64,000 nt of DNA from the NCBI RefSeq assembly GCF_022829725.1, contig NZ_JAKSYG010000171.1, positions 121,338-185,337 on the forward strand, written 5' to 3'. Under the pieces are notes generated by a model. It was not told where the DNA came from. It saw only the letters and a program-made list of their open reading frames with translations, and ran no database searches. A program made the translations under genes and the position numbers. Positions 9,133 to 16,613 of this stretch are shown piece after piece. Positions within the stretch are counted from its first letter, which is position 1. Every line of letters starts with the position of its first letter. This DNA comes from Methylobacterium sp. E-005 (GTDB lineage: Bacteria; Pseudomonadota; Alphaproteobacteria; Rhizobiales; Beijerinckiaceae).

Positions 9133-9753
9133 ATGCCCCGGCGCCCACCCCCACGCACACGAGCGGCAAAGTCGACACGTCGCGGCGGCGGCCACTGCGC
9201 GCCGGACTTTCCGTCCATCGGCGCCAAGGCCCTCCGGCGCTATCACGCCGAGCGGCATCTTCACCCCTTCTGTGGTGCGCTCGCCAAGTCGACCGGCGAG
9301 CCGTGCCGGCGGACGCCCGCCAAGGGCCGCACGCGGTGCAGACTCCACGGCGGTGCCACGCCGCGCGGCGACGGGCCGGCCGGCTGGCACACGCCCGGCT
9401 TTCCGGACGGCCTTCCGACGGGCAAGCCGTGCAGCGACGCCCTCAAGGCCTGGACGCGAAGAAAGCGGCGCGCCGAGATCGCGGCCATGTCTTCTGAGGA
9501 GCGCGCGCGGCTCGAAGAGCGGCGACAGGCGATCAAGCCGGGCAGTACGGCCGAACGGGCGCGCAGGCGCCGCAATCTCGACGCGCGCCGCTGGCTCGAA
9601 GAGATCACGCGCGAGCCGGGTTCTGCGCCGACGCCGGAGCGGATCGAGCTGGCGGCGCTGCGCGCGAAGGCCGTCGCCCATCTTGCACGCCTCGACGCGG
9701 AGCTTGCGGCGAGGCCCGACGATGAACCGCCGGCCGGCGGACTTTTCGACTGA
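9133..9753 (+). CDS. HGG-motif (Cys/His) island protein
   Basis: 206 residues from ATG 9133. A Cys/His-rich stretch of about 30 residues reads FCGALAKSTGEPC, then GRTRCRLHGGATPRG, a putative zinc-binding patch seen in small phage and element proteins near terminase or replication genes. A long basic helical region follows (RARLEERRQAIK, RARRRRNLDARRW). The last residues are AGGLFD, the same hexapeptide that ends the next gene. Function unknown; nucleic-acid binding is likely from charge. The 210 bp before it hold no gene I can support. Confidence 0.6.
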   Translation: MPRRPPPRTRAAKSTRRGGGHCAPDFPSIGAKALRRYHAERHLHPFCGALAKSTGEPCRRTPAKGRTRCRLHGGATPRGDGPAGWHTPGFPDGLPTGKPCSDALKAWTRRKRRAEIAAMSSEERARLEERRQAIKPGSTAERARRRRNLDARRWLEEITREPGSAPTPERIELAALRAKAVAHLARLDAELAARPDDEPPAGGLFD

Positions 9754-9765
9754 GAGGATGCGACC

Positions 9766-10146
9766 ATGGATGTCGACGCCAAGGCTCGCGAGGCCAGCGC
9801 GGTACGCGCCGCCGCGATACACCGGGTGCGTACCGAAGGCGCGGAGGTTGCTGCCCGCACCCTGATCGAGATATCCGGCGATCGCACGGCGCCGAAGAAT
9901 GCGCGCGTAGCCGCAGCGCGGGCCCTCGCCGAAATGAACGGCCTCGCTTCGCGCGAGGGCGATGGCCTCAACAAGCCGCTCCACGAGATGACGCCCGCCG
10001 AACTCGCCGCGGCCCGCGCGCGGGTGGTGGCGTATCTTGCCGAGTTGGACGCGCCGACGATCGAGGGCGAAGCGACCGATGTTTCGGCAGATCCGCTCGC
10101 TCTCGACTGCCCGGAGCATCACGCGGCTGGCGGTCTGTTCGACTGA
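9766..10146 (+). CDS. small helical island protein, possible terminase-small-subunit relative
   Basis: 126 residues from ATG 9766 with GAGAGG upstream and a 12-bp gap from the previous gene. It is Ala/Arg-rich and helical (AREASAVRAAAIHRVR, NARVAAARALAEMNG), with the segment LHEMTPAELAAARARV, and ends AAGGLFD. Alpha-helical repeats of this kind occur in phage terminase small subunits, but no large subunit is present, so that label is only a possibility. Confidence 0.55.
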   Translation: MDVDAKAREASAVRAAAIHRVRTEGAEVAARTLIEISGDRTAPKNARVAAARALAEMNGLASREGDGLNKPLHEMTPAELAAARARVVAYLAELDAPTIEGEATDVSADPLALDCPEHHAAGGLFD

Positions 10147-10343
10147 GCTTGGGCGCGTTCGGAGACGGCAGGCGTACCGTGCGCGGACAGGAGGGCTTGA
10201 GACCCACAGCGCCGCGAGCCGCCCTATCACGTCGCGCGAAGGCGTCTCGCGGCTCCACGGCTCGGAAAACGCATTCCGCGGCTATTCGGACAGCCCCAGC
10301 GGACGCCATCGCGACGATTACAGGCGCAGTGTGGTCTCTCGGC

Positions 10344-11027
10344 TCAAGAGGCGGGCGCTAGACGGGCGCGCAGGCGCGCCACCGCAGTCGGCGTCCACGT
10401 GCCGTGCCCGCTTGGCGTCGGAATGTTCTCGGCCGTCAGCGAGGCCGCGACGGCGCGCAGCGATGCGGTACCGTTCGGATCGATGCGTGCGAGAACGGGT
10501 GCCAGCGCCTCGGCCTGCGCGTCGGCGTTGCGCCCGCGAGCGGCCCGCGCCTTCGCCGTATCAGCCGCCGTGCCGGCCCGCCCGCGGAATCCGCCGAGCG
10601 CCTGCCCGCGCGCCTTGGCCGCTGCCAATGCCGCCTTCGTCCGGACTGAGATCATCCGGCGCTCTTCCTCGGCGACCACAGCCATGATGCCGACGGTCAT
10701 CCGGTTCGCCGACGGCATGTCACAGGCGACGAAATCCACGCCCGCCTTGCTGAGGCCCAGGAGGAAGTGAGCGTCACGTGCCAGCCGATCGAGCTTGGCT
10801 ACCACCAGTGTGGCGCGGTGCGCGCGGCAGAGTGCCAGGGCCCGGGCCAGCTCTGGCCGCTCGCCGTTCGCACCGCTCTCGACTTCGACCACTTCGGCAA
10901 CCAGGTTCCAGGCGCCGCCGTTCAGATAGTCCGTGACGGCCGTGCGCTGGGCCTCCAGCCCGAGACCGGACCGACCCTGCCGATCCGTACTCACGCGCAG
11001 GTAGGAGATGAACCGTCCGTTCGCCAT
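10344..11027 (-). CDS. serine recombinase (resolvase/invertase family)
   Basis: 227 residues. FISYLRVSTDRQGRSGLGLEAQ at the N-terminus carries the nucleophile Ser in YxRVS, KLDRLARD at about 100 is the second hallmark, and IMAVVAEEERRMISVRTKAAL is the long E helix. A C-terminal HTH-like part (LRAVAASLTAENIPTPSG, WTPTAVARL) binds DNA. It is opposite in strand to the surrounding genes and may act on an internal site, or be a secondary passenger. No inverted segment is identifiable by eye. Start ATG at 11027. Confidence 0.9.
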   Translation of the reverse strand: MANGRFISYLRVSTDRQGRSGLGLEAQRTAVTDYLNGGAWNLVAEVVEVESGANGERPELARALALCRAHRATLVVAKLDRLARDAHFLLGLSKAGVDFVACDMPSANRMTVGIMAVVAEEERRMISVRTKAALAAAKARGQALGGFRGRAGTAADTAKARAARGRNADAQAEALAPVLARIDPNGTASLRAVAASLTAENIPTPSGHGTWTPTAVARLRARLAPAS

Positions 11028-11706
11028 CGAAGTGCCGTATCACTGTCTGCATCGCTCGTTGCTCACAATGATACAATCTTACCTCGCGATCAACGCCGTC
11101 CAAGAGCGGGTGATTGCATTCTCCTGAAGTTGGCGGGTCGTGATGACTACAAGGGTCGGATCGAGGTGTTCGGCGAGCTGATGCGCCGCGGTGCCGGTCA
11201 GGGTGAGCAGGCCGTACACCTCATTCCCTACGGTTCCGTCGAGCGTCTCGGCGCTCGACGGAACCGTAGGGCCAAGCGGCAAACACCGGCACTGCAAAAA
11301 CAGGCCCTGGGGTGTGGGCCCCCGGTATACCGTATAGTTCGAGTGCTGGCAGCTGCCTCACCCGCCGACAAAAATCTGACTGAATGAAATCTTCGGACAA
11401 AATGTCCGGGTGGCCGTGATCATCTCGTCTGGACGAGGAAATTCGGAAACGGATCGCGAGCCCGACCGATCTGGCTCGGCGGGCCGCAACTGAGATCACT
11501 GCCGCAAAAGGCGGCAGGATGGCGTCGAATTGCCGGATCCAGGCTCCAGCGCTTTGCCGCTTGAAGTGTGGGCCAGCTTGAAGTTGCGCGCATGGCACAG
11601 TGTGCAACTTCTCAACCGCTTGGCTCTCAGGCTGCTCGCGCCTTCTCGTTGTTCTCGATATCTATCCCGCGGGAAGACTAAAAGAACCGTCCTCGGGGGA
11701 GACAGC
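11028..11706. other. 680-bp gap without a supported gene; contains a perfect hairpin
   Basis: Several overlapping reading frames on both strands but none with recognisable features. Main landmark is the 20-bp inverted repeat at 11226-11271. The gap separates the minus-strand recombinase from the plus-strand restriction cassette, so it should hold the cassette promoter; no clear -35/-10 pair is visible. Confidence 0.5.
11226..11271. repeat. perfect 20-bp inverted repeat, 6-nt loop
   Basis: Arms CCCTACGGTTCCGTCGAGCG (11226-11245) and its exact complement at 11252-11271, loop TCTCGG. The stem is too perfect for chance. No T-tract follows. It could be a bidirectional terminator, an operator, or the remains of a mobile repeat. 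Confidence 0.7.
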
Positions 11707-14700
11707 GTGGCGAAGCCGTTCTTCGAGCAGCCGATCCTCAACTCGCCCTACGAGGTTCCCACCCAACATCACGCGCTGGATGCAGACGGCCAGCCCCTCG
11801 ACCAGCAGCCGGTCCAGGGCCGTCGGCGCTCAGCGCTCATCACGCCCGTGCCGAAGGCGAAGAAGCAGCGCGGCAAAGGCAAGCAGGCGGACCTCGGTCT
11901 CGGCGACGGCTCGGGCTTGTCCTCGGCGGAGCAGGCCTACAATCCCACACCGATTATCAACGAGATCCGCGGGCATGTTGCCTCTTGGCGAGCGCTGCCC
12001 AATCCGGCGGACTGGGGCGTCACTCCTGCGACCCAGCGGCTGCTCCAGCACTGGCGGCGAGATCACGATTGGCACGGGCCCCGGCCGTTTTTCTGCCAGG
12101 TCGAAGCCGTCGAGACCGCAATCTGGCTCACGGAGGTCGCAAATCGGCAGCGCCAGTATGCGCATCTGATCCGCCATATCGAGGGCGCGAACGAAGGCGC
12201 CAACCCTGGCCTGCCGCGGCTTGCGCTCAAGATGGCGACCGGGGCCGGCAAGACCACCGTGATGGCTATGCTGATCGCGTGGCAGACTATCAACGCGGTC
12301 CGCAGTCCGAACGCGAAGCATTTCACCCGGGGCTTCCTGCTGGTCACGCCGGGGATCACGATCCGCGATCGCCTGCGCGTGCTGATGCCGGGCGATCCCG
12401 ACGCCTACTACGACAAGCGCGAACTGGTCCCGGCCGACATGCTCCAGGACATGGGGCAGGCCAAGATCGTGCTGACGAACTACCACGCGTTCAAGCGCCG
12501 CGAGACACTGGAAGTCTCAAAGGTCGGACGCTCACTGCTCCAGGGGCGGCACGCGCCGATCGACACGATCGAGTCGGAGGGCGCGATGCTCCAGCGGGTC
12601 TGCCGCGAGCTGTTGCCGATCAAGAATCTCGTGGTGATCAATGACGAGGCGCACCACTGCTACCGCGAGAAGCCCGGTGCCGCCGAGGACGCGGTCGCGG
12701 CCGAGGATCGCGAGGAGGCCAAGCGCAACGCTGAGGCCGCCCGGCTCTGGATCTCCGGGATCGAGGCGCTGAAGCGCAAGGTCGGACTGCGCGCGGTCTA
12801 CGATCTGTCGGCCACGCCGTTCTTCCTGCGCGGCTCGGGATACCTGGAGGGCACCCTGTTTCCGTGGACGGTGAGCGACTTCTCGCTCATCGACGCCATT
12901 GAGTGCGGCATCGTTAAGCTGCCCCGCGTGCCGATCGCCGACAACGCCGCGAGCGGTGAGGTGCCGCTCTACCGCGAGCTGTGGGAGCACATCGGCAAGG
13001 CGATGCCTAAGAAGGGCGCAGGCAAGGCTGGCACCCTCGACCCGCTTTCTCACGTCTTCCCGAGCCAGCTCCAGACGGCGCTCCACGCTCTCTACGCGCA
13101 CTACGAGAAGACTAGCGAGGCCTGGGAGCGAGCCGGCATCGATGTGCCGCCCGTGTTCATCGTCGTGTGCAACAACACGGCGACTTCCAAGCTCGTCTAC
13201 GAGTGGATCGCTGGCTTCGAGCGCCCCAACGCAGACGGTGAGGCCGAGACGCGGCACGTCGGGCACTTGCGCCTATTCCGCAACTACGATGACAACCGTC
13301 AGCGTCTTGCCAAACCTAACACGCTGCTCATCGACAGCGAGCAGCTCGAATCGGGCGAGGCCCTCGACCCCGCCTTTCGCGACATGATGGGGCTGGAGAT
13401 CGAGCAGTTCCGCCGCGAGCGGATCGAGCGCGGCGTCGATGCGGTCACGGCGGCCGAGACTACGGATGCAGACCTGCTGCGCGAGGTGATGAACACGGTC
13501 GGCCGCAAGGGGCGGCTTGGCGAGCGCGTCCGCTGTGTCGTCTCGGTCTCGATGCTGACCGAGGGCTGGGACGCCAACACCGTTACCCACATCCTCGGCG
13601 TGCGCGCCTTCGGCACACAGCTCCTGTGCGAGCAGGTGGTCGGGCGTGGTCTGCGCCGCCAGTCATACGAGTTGAACGACCAGGGACTGTTCAACGTCGA
13701 GTATGCCGACATTCTCGGCATCCCGTTCTCGTTCACGGCCGAGCCTGTGATCTCGGTGCCGGCGGCCCCGCGCAAGCTTACCCGCGTCCAGGCTCTGCGT
13801 GAGCGCGCAGACCTGGAGATCGGCTTCCCACGCGTCGAGGGCTACCGCTTCGATCTGCCAAACGAGCGGTTGACCGCGACCTTCAACGACGACAGCCGCC
13901 TCGTCCTGACACCGGAGAACGTCGGCCCGGCCAAGGTGCTCATGGCCGGCATCGTCGGCCAGCAAGAGACTCTGGACGCTGAGGAGGCGTTCAAGACGAT
14001 GCGGCCGAGCGAGCTCTCGTTCAAGCTCGCCAAGCGCCTGCTGGAGACGCGCCTACGCGACCCGGACGACCACCTTCCCGTCCACCTGTTCGGGCAGGCC
14101 CAGCGCGTCGTGCGGCTCTGGCTCGACGGTGATTATCTCGTCGCCAAGGGCGTCCCACGGGCCGCCGTGCTTTACCCGCAGCTCGCTGAGCAGGCGGTGG
14201 AATTCATCTACCTCGCCTGCCAGCGCTCGATCCCGGACGCCAAGCGCATCAAGGCTGTGCTCGACCCCTACAACCCGGCAGGCTCGACCCGGGTCGTCAA
14301 CTTCACCACCTCGAAGGCAATCTGGGAGGCCGACCCGAGCAAGTGCCACGTCAGCCACGTCGTGCTCGACTCCGAGTGGGAGGGCGAACTCGCCCGGGTG
14401 TTGGAGGCGCACCCGCGGGTGCTCGCCTACGTGAAGAACCAGGGGCTTGGCTTTGAGGTGCCTTATCGCGACGGGGCCGTCCCGCGTCGCTACCGGCCGG
14501 ACTTTCTCGTGCGCCTGAACGACGGCCGGCCCGATCCGCTCACCCTAGTGCTGGAGACCAAGGGTTTTCGCGGCACCGACGCGCAGCTCAAGGCCGAGAC
14601 AATGGCCGTATCCTGGGTGCCGGGTGTCAACGCGTTGGGCGCGCATGGTCGCTTCGCCTTCCACGAGTTCCGCGACGTGTTCGCCATCGAGACGGCTTTT

Positions 14701-14745
14701 GGCGAACTCGTCGACACGCTCATCAATCATTCCAAGGCTGCGTGA
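11707..14745 (+). CDS. type III restriction endonuclease Res-like subunit
   Basis: 1012 residues from GTG 11707 with GGGGGAGAC upstream. Walker A MATGAGKTT at about 175-183, DEAH-type box INDEAHHCYRE at about 310, and the motif VI-type segment EQVVGRGLRRQSY identify a superfamily 2 helicase/translocase. Near the C-terminus RYRPDFLVRL and LVLETKGFR (about 929-955) give the PD-(D/E)xK nuclease core. Type III Res proteins cut DNA after ATP-dependent communication between inversely oriented unmodified sites, with the Mod subunit supplying specificity. Stop and next start overlap (TGATG). The partner Mod lies two genes downstream rather than upstream, which is unusual. Confidence 0.9.
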   Translation: MAKPFFEQPILNSPYEVPTQHHALDADGQPLDQQPVQGRRRSALITPVPKAKKQRGKGKQADLGLGDGSGLSSAEQAYNPTPIINEIRGHVASWRALPNPADWGVTPATQRLLQHWRRDHDWHGPRPFFCQVEAVETAIWLTEVANRQRQYAHLIRHIEGANEGANPGLPRLALKMATGAGKTTVMAMLIAWQTINAVRSPNAKHFTRGFLLVTPGITIRDRLRVLMPGDPDAYYDKRELVPADMLQDMGQAKIVLTNYHAFKRRETLEVSKVGRSLLQGRHAPIDTIESEGAMLQRVCRELLPIKNLVVINDEAHHCYREKPGAAEDAVAAEDREEAKRNAEAARLWISGIEALKRKVGLRAVYDLSATPFFLRGSGYLEGTLFPWTVSDFSLIDAIECGIVKLPRVPIADNAASGEVPLYRELWEHIGKAMPKKGAGKAGTLDPLSHVFPSQLQTALHALYAHYEKTSEAWERAGIDVPPVFIVVCNNTATSKLVYEWIAGFERPNADGEAETRHVGHLRLFRNYDDNRQRLAKPNTLLIDSEQLESGEALDPAFRDMMGLEIEQFRRERIERGVDAVTAAETTDADLLREVMNTVGRKGRLGERVRCVVSVSMLTEGWDANTVTHILGVRAFGTQLLCEQVVGRGLRRQSYELNDQGLFNVEYADILGIPFSFTAEPVISVPAAPRKLTRVQALRERADLEIGFPRVEGYRFDLPNERLTATFNDDSRLVLTPENVGPAKVLMAGIVGQQETLDAEEAFKTMRPSELSFKLAKRLLETRLRDPDDHLPVHLFGQAQRVVRLWLDGDYLVAKGVPRAAVLYPQLAEQAVEFIYLACQRSIPDAKRIKAVLDPYNPAGSTRVVNFTTSKAIWEADPSKCHVSHVVLDSEWEGELARVLEAHPRVLAYVKNQGLGFEVPYRDGAVPRRYRPDFLVRLNDGRPDPLTLVLETKGFRGTDAQLKAETMAVSWVPGVNALGAHGRFAFHEFRDVFAIETAFGELVDTLINHSKAA

Positions 14746-16613
14746 TGACTACGTTCACCACCAACCCTGTCTCGCTTCACACTCTGCTGCAGCGTTGCGA
14801 GCAGGGCGACATCAAGCTTCCGGACTTCCAGCGCAACTGGGTTTGGGACGAGTATCGCATCCGGAGCCTGATCGCGTCCCTCTCGCAAGCATTCCCGGTG
14901 GGAGCCTTGATGACGCTGAAGTCGTCCGGGAAGACGTTCACGCCGCGTGCAATCCAAGGCGCTCCGGCTCCGGCCGAAGCAGCGACCGAGAGTGAACTGC
15001 TCCTCGACGGCCAGCAGCGGATGACTTCGCTGTATCAGGCGCTCGTCCGGCAGGCACCGATCGATAAGATCGACGTCTTCTACTACTTCAACATCGAGAT
15101 GGCGCTCGATACGTCCGTCGACCGCGAGGACGCCATCGAGGCCCTTCCGAAGGATCGCGTGCTGCGAACCAATTTCGGCAAAGACATAGTCCGCGATCTC
15201 TCTACTCCCGAAAAAGAATACGAGCACCTTCGCTTCCCTCTAAATCAGGTCTTTGACTGGGACAGATGGCAGGAAGGCTTCTGGGATTTTTGGGAGGGCG
15301 ACAAGGCGAAGCGCGATCGTTTTAAGCTATTCAAGGATCGAATCCTCGAAGCCTTCAAGAAATATCAAGTTCCGGTCATCTCTCTAGATAGCTCGACCAC
15401 GAACGAAGCCGTGTGCCTTGTGTTTGAAAAAGTAAACACTGGTGGAAAGCCGCTTGATGCATTCGAGCTGATTACGGCTATGTTCGCCGGTAAAGGCTTC
15501 AAACTGCGGGAGGACTGGGCAAAGCGCGCCGCCGCTCTTAAAAAATTTCGGGCCCTAGAGAAAATCGCGCCGACGGAGTTCCTCCAGGGTATCGCACTAC
15601 TCCATTCGAAGGCGCAGCGCGACGCGGCTGAGGGCAAGGAAGACCGTCCGCCACCGGTCAGTGCGACCCGCAACGCTCTACTGGCGCTCCCCGTCGAGGC
15701 CTACCAGGCGAACGCAGACCGGCTGCAACTCGGTTTCGAACGCGCGGCCAAGTTCCTGCACACGCAGCGCATCTATCGCACGCTCGACTTGCCCTACCAG
15801 AGCCAGATTGTGCCGCTCGCGGCGATCCTTGCGTCTCTGGGCGACCGCTGGGAGCACGAGCAGCCAAAGCAGCGAGTGCGCACATGGTACTGGTGTGGCG
15901 TGTTCGGCGAGCTCTACGGCTCGGCGATCGAGTCCCGCTTCGCCAAGGATCTTGTCGAGGTGCTGGCCTGGATCGATGGCGGCTCGGAACCCTCGACTGT
16001 TAAAGATGCGAGCGTGCGCGCAAGCCGCATCCGCGAACTACGCTCGCGACAGTCCGCAGCCTACAAGGGCGTCAACGCCTTGCTGATGAAGAGTGGGGCC
16101 ACTGATTTTCGGTCGGGCCAGGATTACGATCACGCGGTGTTCTTCGACGAGAGCGTCGACATCCACCACATCTTCCCGCGCGACTGGTGCCAGGGGCAGA
16201 AGCTGCATCCGGCAGCATTTGACTCAATCGTCAACAAGACGCCTTTGTCCGCCAAGACGAACCGCACGCTGGGCGGGGTCGCACCGAGCAAGTATCTGAA
16301 CCGCTTGGAAACGGCGAACCCGCCGGTCGACCCTGCAAATCTCGACGGCTATCTGCGCAGCCACGCCATCGACCCCGCCCGACTGCGCGCCGACGACTTC
16401 CACGGGTTCTTCGCCGCACGCCTCGACGGGCTCCTCGACCTGATTGACGACGCGACCAAGCGCCCGGCGTTGCGGGACGTGCCGCCGGCCATGGAGGCTG
16501 CCCCGTCCGGACACGATCCTGCACCCCCGCTCGATCAGGACGACGGGGGCGAGGCGGAGTCTGAGAACGCCGTCCTCGCTGACGACGCCGCCCTCCTCAG
16601 CGAGGTCCGCTGA
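14745..16613 (+). CDS. GmrSD/DUF262 + DUF1524 (HNH) restriction-type protein
   Basis: 622 residues. The N-terminal DUF262 domain has DFQRNWVWDEYRIRSLI at about 27-43 and the ParB-like nucleotide-binding signature DGQQRMTSL at 88-96. The C-terminal DUF1524 domain has SVDIHHIFPRDWC near 470 and KTNRTLGG, an HNH-like nuclease core. Such proteins include the type IV enzyme GmrSD, which cuts modified DNA. Here the gene is sandwiched between res and mod with one-base stop/start overlaps on both sides, so all three are made together. The middle (about 15170-15560) is AT-richer than the ends. Start is the ATG at 14745; a GTG one codon earlier is possible. Confidence 0.85.
   Translation: MTTFTTNPVSLHTLLQRCEQGDIKLPDFQRNWVWDEYRIRSLIASLSQAFPVGALMTLKSSGKTFTPRAIQGAPAPAEAATESELLLDGQQRMTSLYQALVRQAPIDKIDVFYYFNIEMALDTSVDREDAIEALPKDRVLRTNFGKDIVRDLSTPEKEYEHLRFPLNQVFDWDRWQEGFWDFWEGDKAKRDRFKLFKDRILEAFKKYQVPVISLDSSTTNEAVCLVFEKVNTGGKPLDAFELITAMFAGKGFKLREDWAKRAAALKKFRALEKIAPTEFLQGIALLHSKAQRDAAEGKEDRPPPVSATRNALLALPVEAYQANADRLQLGFERAAKFLHTQRIYRTLDLPYQSQIVPLAAILASLGDRWEHEQPKQRVRTWYWCGVFGELYGSAIESRFAKDLVEVLAWIDGGSEPSTVKDASVRASRIRELRSRQSAAYKGVNALLMKSGATDFRSGQDYDHAVFFDESVDIHHIFPRDWCQGQKLHPAAFDSIVNKTPLSAKTNRTLGGVAPSKYLNRLETANPPVDPANLDGYLRSHAIDPARLRADDFHGFFAARLDGLLDLIDDATKRPALRDVPPAMEAAPSGHDPAPPLDQDDGGEAESENAVLADDAALLSEVR

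Noticed and set aside
11079..11297. 72-codon minus-strand frame and overlapping plus-strand frame in the gap
   Set aside because: No ribosome binding site or motif, and they run through the perfect hairpin.
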